Assembly: GCA_943333505.2 (NCBI GenBank)
Contig: CALQTN020000011.1
Coordinates: forward strand, 1 to 64,000
Length of the DNA stretch: 64,000 nt
DNA from: Asaia bogorensis
Lineage (GTDB): Bacteria; Pseudomonadota; Alphaproteobacteria; Acetobacterales; Acetobacteraceae
Reading direction: 5' to 3'
The translations under genes and the position numbers were made by a program. The notes below the pieces were generated by a model. That model was not told the DNA's origin, made no database searches, and saw only the letters and a program-made list of their open reading frames with translations. Numbering within the stretch: position 1 is the first letter of the stretch; each line of letters opens with the position of its first letter. Of the stretch, positions 11,599 to 19,745 are shown one piece after another.

Positions 11599-12801
11599 AT
11601 GCCGATGATCACGATTGCCGACGTGCGCGCGGCGGCGGCGCGGATCGCTGGCCAGGTGGTGCGCACGCCGGCTTTGCGCAGCGATGTGATTTCGCGCGTG
11701 GTTGGCGCCGACGTCACCCTCAAGCTCGAAAACCTGCAGGCGACCGGCGCGTTCAAGGAGCGCGGGGCTGCCAACCGGCTGGCGTTGCTGACGGCGGAGG
11801 AACGCAAAGCCGGGGTGATTGCGATGTCGGCCGGCAATCATGCCCAGGCCGTGGCGCGCCATGCGATGCTGTCACAGACCTCGGCCGTGATCGTGATGCC
11901 CAAGCATACCCCGGCCACCAAAGTCACCCGCACCGCATCCTGGGGCGCGCGGGTGGTGCTGCATGGCGATACCCTGGCCGAAGCCGCCGCCCATGCGGTG
12001 GAACTGGCGGCGCGCGAGGGCCTGGTGTTCGTCCATCCCTATGATGATCCGGCGGTGATGGCCGGCCAGGGCACGCTGGCGCTGGAATTACTGGAAGATG
12101 CGCCCGATCTCGACATGCTGGTCATCCCGGTCGGCGGTGGCGGGTTGATCGCCGGCTGCGCGGTGGCGGCGGCCGGGGTCAAGCCCGGCATTGAGGTAAT
12201 CGGGGTCGAAGTTGCCGCTTATGCGGCACTGGCCCAGCGCCTCGCCGGGCAGCCAGTGTCAGTCGGTGGTGCGACCATCGCCGAGGGCATTGCGGTGCGC
12301 GATATCGGTGAAACGCCGCTGAAGGTCATCCGGGCCTATGTCGCCGACGTGGTGGTGATCCCCGAACGCGCCGTCGAGGAAGCCATCGCGCTGCTGGCTG
12401 AGGGTGCCAAGATTGTTGCCGAAGGCGCCGGGGCGGCGGGTGTTGCCGCGTTACTGGCCTTCCCCGACCGCTTTGCCGGGCGCCGCATCGGCGTGCCGAT
12501 CTGCGGCGGCAATATTGATCCGCGCATTCTCGCCAACGTGCTGCTGCGCAATCTGCTGCGCGACGGGCGCCTGGTGCGGCTGGTGCTGGAAATCCCCGAC
12601 CGGCCCGGCGTGCTCGCCGAAATTGCCGGGCGGATTGGCAATGCCGGCGGCAATATCATCGATGTCTCGCATCACCGGCTGTTCGCGTCGCCCAGCGTGC
12701 AGACCGCCGAGTTGGAGGTCATGTTCGAGGCGCGGGACCCGACGCATGGGGCGGAGATTACCCGGAATTTGGAGCAGACATTTACGCTGCGGCGGATTTA
12801 G
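11599..12801 (+). CDS. ilvA: Threonine ammonia-lyase (threonine dehydratase), PLP-dependent
   Basis: A 400-residue fold-type II PLP enzyme that deaminates threonine or serine to the 2-oxo acid. The PLP lysine is K53 in TGAFKERGA, the phosphate-binding glycines are in IPVGGGGLIAG, and the substrate asparagine loop is SAGNHAQ. The last 75 residues form one ACT domain (LVLEIPDRPGVLAEIAGRIG). This single-ACT form is the shorter, catabolic-like type found in many alphaproteobacteria, rather than the two-ACT biosynthetic IlvA, so isoleucine synthesis is possible but not proven. It lies 21 bases after greA. Confidence 0.9.
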   Translation: MPMITIADVRAAAARIAGQVVRTPALRSDVISRVVGADVTLKLENLQATGAFKERGAANRLALLTAEERKAGVIAMSAGNHAQAVARHAMLSQTSAVIVMPKHTPATKVTRTASWGARVVLHGDTLAEAAAHAVELAAREGLVFVHPYDDPAVMAGQGTLALELLEDAPDLDMLVIPVGGGGLIAGCAVAAAGVKPGIEVIGVEVAAYAALAQRLAGQPVSVGGATIAEGIAVRDIGETPLKVIRAYVADVVVIPERAVEEAIALLAEGAKIVAEGAGAAGVAALLAFPDRFAGRRIGVPICGGNIDPRILANVLLRNLLRDGRLVRLVLEIPDRPGVLAEIAGRIGNAGGNIIDVSHHRLFASPSVQTAELEVMFEARDPTHGAEITRNLEQTFTLRRI

Positions 12802-12820
12802 GCAATCACCCCGCCGCCGC

Positions 12821-13678
12821 TTAACCGCGTTCCCCAAACGGCGCCAATGGCGTCACCCAACGTCGCCCGGCGGTCGCAGTATCGAGCCTGACCGCGAACG
12901 GATCGCGCCCGAACACGTCGAGCACGATGCGTGTATCGAGTTCGAGCAAACCCCACGCTGCGGTCGGCTCTGGGTGGCAGGTAAAGCTTTCGGTCAGGGA
13001 CTGCATTGTGATGTGCGGAATGCCGTCGACCACAGTTAGCGTGTTCCAGTGCACATGCCCGGCGATGCAGGCGACCGGCACCTTGGCCGCACGCAACACC
13101 GCCCGGGCGCGGTCGGCGCCGGGATAGGTCGAAAGCTGGGGGTTTCGTTCGAAGTAATAATTGCTGATCTGCGAGTGCCCGGATAGCGGCACATGGCTCA
13201 CCACCAGCAGCGGCCGATCAGCCTGGCGCACCACGCCCGCGAGCCACAGCAGATCGGCTTCATCGAGGTGAAAGCCGATCGGGCCATTGGCGCCGCGCCG
13301 GATCCGACTATCGGCGCGCCACAGCACCACCCGCCAGTCACCAAGATCGATCGTTGCATGCCCGAGCGACTGGCCGAGAGTTTCCTCGTTCTGGGCGACG
13401 CTGAGATGGTCGCGGTCATGGTTGCCACAGACATGAAACAAAGGCGCGATATTGTGGATCGGACGGAACGCCTCGGCGATTTCAGCCTGCAAACGCAGAT
13501 CGGTTGCGGTATCGACATCGCTGATACGGTCGCCGAGATCGAGCACCGCATCAACCTTTGCATCCGCGACGAAGCGGGTGAACTCGGCGAGCAGCGGCAG
13601 CGCGGTTTCGCCGAGCTTGGTCAGGCTGTTGGCGCCGTGGTGGATATCCGCCACCACGGCGAGACGAAGGGCGGCCAC
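12821..13678 (-). CDS. Calcineurin-like metallophosphoesterase
   Basis: A 285-residue two-metal phosphoesterase. The five family blocks are in order: D11-x-H13, GD49-50, GNHD (85-88), H162 in SHVP and GHVH (207-210). The general layout resembles cyclic-nucleotide phosphodiesterase or phosphatase members, but the substrate is not readable. The start is GTG, overlapping the stop of the upstream solute-binding protein gene (TAGTG), so it is translationally coupled to an ABC importer. A role in freeing or breaking down an imported phosphorylated compound is an inference. It converges with the threonine dehydratase gene, leaving 19 bases between. Confidence 0.85.
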   Translation of the reverse strand: MAALRLAVVADIHHGANSLTKLGETALPLLAEFTRFVADAKVDAVLDLGDRISDVDTATDLRLQAEIAEAFRPIHNIAPLFHVCGNHDRDHLSVAQNEETLGQSLGHATIDLGDWRVVLWRADSRIRRGANGPIGFHLDEADLLWLAGVVRQADRPLLVVSHVPLSGHSQISNYYFERNPQLSTYPGADRARAVLRAAKVPVACIAGHVHWNTLTVVDGIPHITMQSLTESFTCHPEPTAAWGLLELDTRIVLDVFGRDPFAVRLDTATAGRRWVTPLAPFGERG

Positions 13679-15225
13679 TAGCGTGCAGCCTGCGAAATCC
13701 GACCAGCGCGGAAGTCGAGCACATAGGGAATATGGCCCGGCAGTGGCTTCCAGGCGATCGCACGGCGCATCGCGAACGATTCGTAAGGCTGGTAGAGCGG
13801 CAGCACGGGTGGGTCATTGCGGATCCAGCCCATCAGCTCGGTATAGGCCTGCTTGCGCGCGGCAAGCTCGGTTGAATAGCGAAAGCGTTCCCACATCTCG
13901 ACATATTTCGCGTCCGGCTTGAAGCGGCCTTCAGTGGCGGAATTGCCGGTCGGCGCCCACATGATGCCAAAGCTGCCGGTCGGGTCGGGGAAATACATTG
14001 GGTTCGACCAGTTGCGCGCCATCATGTCGGGCTTGTTGCCGGTCCAGGCGTCATCGACCTTGAGTTCTGACTTCACGCCGACAGCGGCCCACATTTCCTG
14101 GATCGCCTGGGCGGCCAGCAGCCCGTTGGTGTAATAAGCCGCCGCAGTATCGAAGCGGATCACCATGCCGTTATAACCGGCTTCCTTGAGCAGTCGTTTG
14201 GCTTCTTCCGGGTTATATTCGAACGTATTGAGTTCCGGCATGTAAAGCGCGCCGAACTGGGAATAGGTGTGGGTGGTCGGCACCACCGCCTTGCCTTGCC
14301 ACAACGCCTCGTTCAGCGTCTTGCGATCAATGGCGAGCGACAGCGCCCGGCGCAGACGGGGGTCGGCCATTTGCGGGTTCTGGGTGTTAAAAATCACCAC
14401 ATGGAATAGCGGTGTCACCATGCCTTCGACACGCAGCGCCTTGTCGCTGTCGAGCACGCTGAGCTGGTCGGGCGGGACGTTGGTGATCAGATCGACTTCG
14501 CCGTTTTTCAGCGCGGTGATGCGGCCGGACAATTCGGGAATGCGGGTCACGGTGACTTTGGCGAACGGCGCCTTCTCGCCCCAATAGCCGTCGAAACGTT
14601 CCCACACCAGGCGCTGGTTGGGGACAAATTCGGTGACCTTGTAGGGGCCGGTGCCCATTGGTTTGAGCGCGAAAGCCTCGTAATCGCTGTCTTCCAGCAC
14701 ATCCGGCTTGCCGGTCAGGCCCATGATATAGCGTTTTGACACAATCATGGTCTGCTGGGTGTTCATCAGGGTTTCGAATAACGGCTCGGGCTTGGACGCG
14801 ATCACCCGGATCGTGGTGGCATCGACGATCTCGACCGCACGAAGATTGGGCAACGTGTCGCGCTGGCGGATGGTGTAGGGCGGGAAGGTCGCGTGGATGA
14901 TGCGGTCGAGCGAAAACGCGACATCGTCGGCGGTCACCGGATCACCGTTCTGGAACTTCACGCCGGGGCGCAGTTTCAGCTCCATCACCGTCGGCGAAAT
15001 GATCGTCCAGCCGGTGGCGAGGCCGGGCTGCCAGACGGAGGCCGCACTGGTGTGATCCTTGCCGACCAAGGGTTCAAAGCTGTTGATATAGAATTGCGAG
15101 CCGACATTGGAGAAATCGCGGCCGGGATCGAGCCAGGGGGCCATGTTCTGGACGCCGACTTTGAGGTCCTGGGCTTGGGCGGCGGTGGCGAAGACCAGCG
15201 CGATGGTGGCGAGAGGTAGGCGCAT
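13678..15225 (-). CDS. Peptide/nickel-type ABC transporter solute-binding protein
   Basis: A 515-residue family-5 periplasmic binding protein. A short signal peptide (about residues 1-19, ending AQA before QDL) directs it to the periplasm. Features of the DppA/OppA fold are visible: LKLRPGVKFQNGDPVTADDV, then the TGPYKV block and the DPRLRRALSLAIDR block. The two permease genes precede it on the same strand and a metallophosphoesterase follows with overlapping codons. No ATPase gene is in the cluster. A dispersed repeat lies between it and the upstream permease gene, possibly changing the ratio of binding protein to membrane parts. Confidence 0.9.
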   Translation of the reverse strand: MRLPLATIALVFATAAQAQDLKVGVQNMAPWLDPGRDFSNVGSQFYINSFEPLVGKDHTSAASVWQPGLATGWTIISPTVMELKLRPGVKFQNGDPVTADDVAFSLDRIIHATFPPYTIRQRDTLPNLRAVEIVDATTIRVIASKPEPLFETLMNTQQTMIVSKRYIMGLTGKPDVLEDSDYEAFALKPMGTGPYKVTEFVPNQRLVWERFDGYWGEKAPFAKVTVTRIPELSGRITALKNGEVDLITNVPPDQLSVLDSDKALRVEGMVTPLFHVVIFNTQNPQMADPRLRRALSLAIDRKTLNEALWQGKAVVPTTHTYSQFGALYMPELNTFEYNPEEAKRLLKEAGYNGMVIRFDTAAAYYTNGLLAAQAIQEMWAAVGVKSELKVDDAWTGNKPDMMARNWSNPMYFPDPTGSFGIMWAPTGNSATEGRFKPDAKYVEMWERFRYSTELAARKQAYTELMGWIRNDPPVLPLYQPYESFAMRRAIAWKPLPGHIPYVLDFRAGRISQAAR

Positions 15226-15255
15226 TTTGGGTTCTCCAGTCAGTAAAAAAATCTA

Positions 15256-15363
15256 GGAAGGTCTTCTTTGTTTGAAAAAAAAGAAGCAAAAAAACTTTCT
15301 ACTTGGGTTCCGGGGGCACACTGGCAGCATTGCTGCCGGTATCAAAAAGAACTGCTTGCCTTA
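15256..15363. repeat. Dispersed repeat family B, copy 2, inside the ABC transporter operon
   Basis: The left arm GGAAGGTCTTCTTTG and a poly-A hairpin lie at 15256-15295. The right end ATCAAAAAGAACTGCTTGCC runs into TTA at 15361-15363, which is the stop codon of the permease gene on the minus strand (read AGG TAA GGC). The central part contains GGCAGCATTGCTGCC, a near-perfect palindrome. The 135-base gap between permease and binding-protein genes is almost entirely this element. Confidence 0.65.
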
Positions 15364-16254
15364 CCTTTCACGCAACCGCGCATCCATCCGGTCGCGCAGC
15401 GCATCCCCCAGCAGCATCACCACCAGTGACACCAGAACGATCAGCAGCGCCGGGGCCGCCACAATCCATGGCGCCGACGCCATATAATCGCGCCCCTGGC
15501 CGACCATGCTGCCGAGCGTGGCGGTGGGCGGTTGAACGCCAATGCCGATGAAGGACAGCGCAGATTCGAGCAGGATCACGTTGGAAAATGTCAGCGTCGC
15601 CATCACCACCACCGGACCGACCAGATTTGGCAGCATGTGGCAAAGTGCCACGCGGAACGGGGTGGCGCCGACCGCGCGGGCGGCCTCGACGTACGGGAGT
15701 TCGCGCAGGGTCAGCAGTTGCCCGCGTACCAGCCGGGCAAACTGCGCCCAGTAAGCCAGGCCAAGCACTGCGATCAGCACCGAAATACTGGCGCCGGCGA
15801 GCGCAATCACCAGCAGCGCCACCAGGGTAAACGGCATCGACAGTTTGATGTCGGCGATCGCCATCAGCACCGCATCGACAATCCCGCCGGACAGCCCCGC
15901 GACCAGCCCGATGCTAACGCCGATCAGCAGGCCGAGTACAGTCCCGAACACCGCAAGCGCCAATGACAAACGCAGGCCGAACAGGCAGCGCGACAGCAGA
16001 TCGCGGCCGAGTTGATCGGTGCCGAGCCAGTAGCGCGGATCGGCGCGATCGAAGCCGACCGGCGGGCGCAAGCGCGCGAGCAGTTTCTGCGCGTTGGGAT
16101 CGACCGGGGCGAGCAAAGGCGCCAGCACCGCGCAGGCGATCAGGACGATGGCGATAATCGCTGCCAGCATCAGTAACAGGTTTATATTGGGACGCCAGCG
16201 CGTGAAGCTGATGCGCGGCATGCTCAGCGGGGCCGGACCGGCAATGTCGCTCAT
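15361..16254 (-). CDS. ABC transporter permease, DppC/OppC type
   Basis: A 297-residue inner-membrane permease with an N-terminal membrane helix (about 25-48), the LGTDQLGRDLLSR segment that marks DppC-type permeases and five further helices. The EAA loop that docks the ATPase is readable as AARAVGATPFRVALCHMLPNL. It overlaps the upstream DppB-type gene by ATGA. It would import oligopeptides or a similar solute with the adjacent binding protein. The TAA stop is inside the end of a dispersed repeat. Confidence 0.9.
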   Translation of the reverse strand: MSDIAGPAPLSMPRISFTRWRPNINLLLMLAAIIAIVLIACAVLAPLLAPVDPNAQKLLARLRPPVGFDRADPRYWLGTDQLGRDLLSRCLFGLRLSLALAVFGTVLGLLIGVSIGLVAGLSGGIVDAVLMAIADIKLSMPFTLVALLVIALAGASISVLIAVLGLAYWAQFARLVRGQLLTLRELPYVEAARAVGATPFRVALCHMLPNLVGPVVVMATLTFSNVILLESALSFIGIGVQPPTATLGSMVGQGRDYMASAPWIVAAPALLIVLVSLVVMLLGDALRDRMDARLRER

Positions 16255-17168
16255 GCCAGGCGCACCCGCGGGTCGAGCGCGGCATAGGCGAAATCAACCA
16301 ACATGTTGATCACCACCACCGCGCTGGCGACCAGCAACACGCCGAATTGCAGCAACGGATAATCGCGCCGCAACGTCGCGCCAACCAGCAGATCGCCGAC
16401 CCCGTTCCAGGCGAACACGGTTTCAACCACGACCGAGCCGGAAACCAAGGTCGCGACCTGTAGGCCGAGCACGGTTACCACCGGGATCATCGCGTTGCGC
16501 AGCCCGTGGCGGATCAACACCACTGACGGCGCCAGGCCCTTGGCGTGGGCGGTGCGCATGAAATCCTGCCCGAGCACATCGAGCATGGCGTTGCGGGTGT
16601 AGCGCACCAGGGACGCAATGAAATAGGCCGACAAGGTCGCAGTCGGCATGATGTAGTGGAGCCAGGTGGTGGCCCCCGCGCTCGGCAGCCAGTGCAGGCT
16701 GAAGGAGAAGACTAGCAGCAGCAGGATCGCCAGGACGAAATTCGGGATGGCGTAACCCAGGAACGCCACCAGCAGCAGCCAGGTGCCGAGGACGCGCTGA
16801 CGCCAAACTGCGGCCAACACCCCGAGCGGCACACCCACGGCGATGGTGACCAGCATGGTGAGGCTGAGCAGCGCCAGGCTGCGGCCGACGCGCTCGCCAA
16901 AAATCACCGCGACCGGGCGGCGTTCCATCAGGCCGAGGCCGAACTCGCCTTGGAACAGCGAGGTCCAGAAGGCGAGATATTGCTCCCAGATGCCGCGATC
17001 GAGGCCCCAATAGGCGATCATGGTGGCGCGCCCGGCGGCGTCCATGCCTTCCGGCATCAGATAGTCGACGGGGTTGCCGGTGAGCCTTATCGCCAGGAAC
17101 ACCGCTGAGGCGATGACCCAGATGGTGCCGATCAGGCGCAGCGCGCGGCGGGCGATGAAATAGGGCAT
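16251..17168 (-). CDS. ABC transporter permease, DppB/OppB type
   Basis: A 305-residue permease with the N-terminal helix and conserved GNPVDYLMPEG segment of the DppB family, six predicted membrane helices and the EAA loop (RTAHAKGLAPSVVLIRHGLRNAMIP). It is the first gene of the minus-strand operon dppB-dppC-binding protein-metallophosphoesterase. Its promoter must lie in the AT-rich gap 17169-17570. There are no ATPase genes before it, so the permease pair must borrow ATPases encoded elsewhere, for example the pair at 49108-51011 or ones outside the window. Confidence 0.9.
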   Translation of the reverse strand: MPYFIARRALRLIGTIWVIASAVFLAIRLTGNPVDYLMPEGMDAAGRATMIAYWGLDRGIWEQYLAFWTSLFQGEFGLGLMERRPVAVIFGERVGRSLALLSLTMLVTIAVGVPLGVLAAVWRQRVLGTWLLLVAFLGYAIPNFVLAILLLLVFSFSLHWLPSAGATTWLHYIMPTATLSAYFIASLVRYTRNAMLDVLGQDFMRTAHAKGLAPSVVLIRHGLRNAMIPVVTVLGLQVATLVSGSVVVETVFAWNGVGDLLVGATLRRDYPLLQFGVLLVASAVVVINMLVDFAYAALDPRVRLA

Positions 17169-17570
17169 GACGCTCCGGTTATGGCGGAGTGTCTGGCTAG
17201 ACTGTGTTCAAGACCGGGCGATGGCAGTTATGCGTCAGTCCGGTGAAATCGATCTGTATGTGTTGCGAAAACGGTCGAGATTGGTATAGATTTTTGTGGA
17301 AGTAGCGACACTCATCATTCAAAAGATTCAGACATTTTTTAAACCGACCTGATTTCAAATTGCTAGATTTTCCGAAAGATATGACCGCAAGCGATTTGCG
17401 ATTCTCAGAAAAGTGACCGGATGTTGAGGAGTGCGGTGAATGTGGCGGGGTATTGGGCGGTGGACGGTTGGGAACAGGTACCCTCACCCTGCCCGCTCCC
17501 GCCAGCCGTAGTTGAGGAGCATATTAGGTATTTATTTTGACATTTCAGATTAATTCTGTTAATAAAATCC
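17169..17570. other. AT-rich divergent intergenic region
   Basis: A 402-base gap between the minus-strand permease operon and the plus-strand gene at 17571. Bases 17270-17420 and 17521-17570 are clearly richer in A and T than the rest of the window. Small minus-strand open frames here show no family resemblance and no GC3 bias, so I do not call them. It should hold promoters for both sides; only the plus-strand one is readable. Confidence 0.6.
17537..17565 (+). promoter_or_regulatory. Candidate sigma-70 promoter giving a leaderless transcript
   Basis: TTGACA (17537-17542), 17 bases, then TAATAA (17560-17565). Transcription would start about 7 bases later, at or next to the ATG at 17571. There is no purine-rich ribosome site before that ATG. 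The -35 box is perfect, the -10 box is weak. Confidence 0.45.
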
Positions 17571-18089
17571 ATGAACCCATTTTCACTCCTCCTCACCCGT
17601 CTGCAGGCCGCGATCGCGGCGCGGGCGGCGCGTGAGCGGGCGTTGACGGTGCTGCTGGTGGCGTTGTGGGGGCGGATTGCGCGGATGGGGGCGCGGCTGG
17701 AGCGGCTGGTGCGCTTGTGGCGGGCCGGGACGCTGCCTGCGACACGGGCAGGTCGGGACGTTGTGGCGCGGGACCGGGTTTCTGTGCGTTCGGCGCGGAT
17801 CAGCTTTCCGACTGCGCCTGGATGGTTGCTGCGCAGGCTGGGTTATGAGGTGGCGGCGTATGGGTCCCAGTTGCAGCATCTGCTGACCGAGGATGAGTGC
17901 GTGGCGTTTCTGGCGGCGGTGCCGCAGGCTGGGCGGATTTTGCGGCCGTTGTTGCGGATGTTGACGGTTGATCCGCTGCCGGAAATTGTGCGGCGGGTGA
18001 AGCGGATTGTTCCAGTGGCTGTGGTGGAGGCGTTAGCGAACGGGACTGCGGTGACGGTTGTGCCGGTGATTCAATTTTCAAGAGCGTGA
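17571..18089 (+). CDS. Uncharacterised 172-residue protein
   Basis: No function recognised. The protein is rich in Leu, Ala and Arg. It has an N-terminal amphipathic segment, a helix-forming part with V-L-L-V-A-L-W-G-R-I-A (about 28-38) that is hydrophobic but followed by basic residues, and a middle AYGSQLQHLL motif (about 96-105). The end is rich in Val and Pro. Its strong GC3 bias supports real coding. From memory, proteins with the same W-G-R-x-x-R-M...R-L-E-R layout and AYGSQLQHLL motif occur in several copies in Acetobacteraceae, so it may be clade-specific; this is unchecked. It appears leaderless. Confidence 0.65.
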   Translation: MNPFSLLLTRLQAAIAARAARERALTVLLVALWGRIARMGARLERLVRLWRAGTLPATRAGRDVVARDRVSVRSARISFPTAPGWLLRRLGYEVAAYGSQLQHLLTEDECVAFLAAVPQAGRILRPLLRMLTVDPLPEIVRRVKRIVPVAVVEALANGTAVTVVPVIQFSRA

Positions 18090-18206
18090 GTGGGTAGGTC
18101 TTTTTGCGCGTTATTTGTTTCGATATCGTAACTATCTTCATTGGCCGTGCGCCTGCCCGAAGATGGATTGCTTCGCAAGGGCTCGCGACGACGACGGGGG
18201 ATAGTG

Positions 18207-18276
18207 CGCCAACGGCTAGGAATTGTTAAAAAGTTTTTTTGGTTCTTTTTGTTCACAAAAAAAACACGCTTGCTTA
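18207..18276. repeat. Dispersed repeat family B, copy 3 (right half)
   Basis: GCGCCAACGGCTAGG (18207-18220) matches the inner part of the copy at 43283. AAGTTTTTTTGGTTCTTTTTGTTCACAAAA follows as the right hairpin (about 18231-18260). The right end GCTTGCTTA contains the stop codon (rc 18274-18276) of a relic reading frame on the minus strand. A weak left end (GTAGGTCTTTTTG) lies just after the stop of the gene ending at 18089. Confidence 0.6.
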
Positions 18277-18378
18277 AGGCGCCTTCGTCGCTGGCAGTAA
18301 GTCCTCATCCAGTTCAACCCCCATCCCCGGCGCGTCGGAGAGGTTGATCCAGCCCTCGGCGTCGCTATCGCAGTGCGA
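18274..18378 (-). pseudogene. C-terminal relic of an enolase-superfamily (mandelate racemase-like) gene
   Basis: About 34 sense codons lie between an upstream TAA (18379-18381) and TAA at 18274-18276. The last 26 residues contain NLSDAPGMGVELDEDLL, close to the P-G-L-G-I/V-E-L-D-E-D ending of mandelate racemase/muconate cycloisomerase proteins. Nothing upstream continues the family, so this is a decayed 3-prime end. The stop lies at the edge of a dispersed repeat, as in intact genes nearby. Confidence 0.5.
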
Positions 18379-18407
18379 TTATCGGGGGATCGAAGGGGAA
18401 TTCCAGA

Positions 18408-18455
18408 TTAGACGCCGAGGCGTTCGCGTTCGCGGGCGATGGCGTCTTTCAGGGT
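18408..18455 (-). pseudogene. Short relic of an unidentified gene 3-prime end
   Basis: Fifteen sense codons (LKDAIARERERLGV at the end) run to TAA at 18408-18410 and are preceded directly by TGA. Composition and charge pattern look like a typical protein C-terminus, but no family can be named. The next 100 bases up to the MFS start show nothing I recognise. Together with the enolase-like relic this suggests a decayed region. Confidence 0.25.
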
Positions 18456-18560
18456 TCAGGGCGCGTGGGTATCGGCGGGCAGCCGCCAAGCGCGGTCATC
18501 ACGCTCAATTGTCGTGCTGGTGGGCTAGGCTTGGCGCGCTGGGATCGGCATCATGGGGCG

Positions 18561-19742
18561 ATGCCCCGTTCACCGGTTCCTCCACTGCTGATCAGCCTGT
18601 TCATCGCCTATGTGGCGCTGGGCATTATTGGGCCGGTCACGCCGCTGTTATTGTTGGACGTTGGTGCAAGCGCGTCGGAAATCGGGTTGGTGGCCTCGGC
18701 CCATTCGGTCGGGTTCATCGCCGGCACGCTGGGTCTGGGGCGGTTGATTGCGGTGCTTGGCCATCGCCGGGCTTTGGCGGTGGTGACCATCATTGCCGGC
18801 AGCGTCACGATCGGGATGGCGATGGTCGATACTGCGATATTGTGGGCGCTGCTGCGGGTGGGCTTGGGGGTGGCGCATGCCGGGATATGCCTGGTGGCGG
18901 AAAGCTGGCTCAACGCGCACGCCACCAACGCCACGCGCGGCCGGGTGTTCAGCGCCTACATGCTGACGACCTGGGGCGGCAACGTGCTTGGGCCGCTCAC
19001 CATCAGTTTCGTCCCCGCCTCGGCGATGCTGATGGCGATTGCGGGGATTGTGATGCTGGGCGCGGGCGCGCCGGTGGCGCTCGGCCAAGCGCCGGTGCCG
19101 CAAGCCCCGGCGCGCCAACGGGTCATGCTGATGGGGCTGGTGCGGGTATCGCCGGTCGGGCTGGTATGCTGTCTGGCGGCCGGGCTGTCGAACTCGGCGT
19201 TCTACGCGATGACCCCGGTGGCGCTGGATGCACAAGGCTATAGCCAGGCCGAGATCGCGATGTTTCTGGTCGCCATCAATCTGGCCGGGATGGTGGCGCA
19301 GATGCCGATCGGGCTGCTGTCAGATCGGATCGGGCGGCGGCCGGTGGCGGTTGGCGTGCTGCTGATCGGCGCCGTGCTGGGCGTGGCATTATACAGCGCC
19401 GCATCGGCGACGGTTCCGGTCGTGGTGGCGCTCGGCGCTGGCTTTTCGGTGATGACGTCGGGGCTGTACGGCCTCGGGTCGAGCCAGACCAGCGACCGGC
19501 TGGCCAGCGGGGATATGGTGGCGGCGAGCAGCGGGTTGCTGCTGGTTTGGGCGTGCGGTGCCGCGATCGGGCCAGCCTTGGCGGGCTGGATGATGGCGGC
19601 AAGCCAGCCCTGGACATTGTTTCTCTATCTGCCGGCCATCCTGGCCAGCGCGGCGATTTTTACCGTTGTGCGAATGGTGCTACGAAGCGACGGGCCGCGC
19701 GTTGAACGTGTGGTTGCAGTCGCCGCCAAAGGTCCGGGGTAA
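18561..19742 (+). CDS. Major facilitator superfamily transporter (YcaD-like)
   Basis: About 393 residues from ATG 18561, with twelve predicted membrane helices. The first loop has the MFS signature in the form GLGRLIAVLGHRRAL, and the same pattern recurs in the second half as GLLSDRIGRRPVAVGVLL. The AESWLNAHATNATRGR segment is characteristic of the YcaD subgroup. A longer frame starts at 18465, but its extra 32 residues are not membrane-like. The gene ends 3 bases before soxB, so it belongs to the sarcosine oxidase operon and may carry a methylated glycine derivative. That substrate is inferred from position only. Confidence 0.85.
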   Translation: MPRSPVPPLLISLFIAYVALGIIGPVTPLLLLDVGASASEIGLVASAHSVGFIAGTLGLGRLIAVLGHRRALAVVTIIAGSVTIGMAMVDTAILWALLRVGLGVAHAGICLVAESWLNAHATNATRGRVFSAYMLTTWGGNVLGPLTISFVPASAMLMAIAGIVMLGAGAPVALGQAPVPQAPARQRVMLMGLVRVSPVGLVCCLAAGLSNSAFYAMTPVALDAQGYSQAEIAMFLVAINLAGMVAQMPIGLLSDRIGRRPVAVGVLLIGAVLGVALYSAASATVPVVVALGAGFSVMTSGLYGLGSSQTSDRLASGDMVAASSGLLLVWACGAAIGPALAGWMMAASQPWTLFLYLPAILASAAIFTVVRMVLRSDGPRVERVVAVAAKGPG

Positions 19743-19745
19743 GCA

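Noticed and set aside
17197-17596. Two small minus-strand open frames in the AT-rich gap
   Set aside because: No codon bias, no ribosome site, no recognisable motif.
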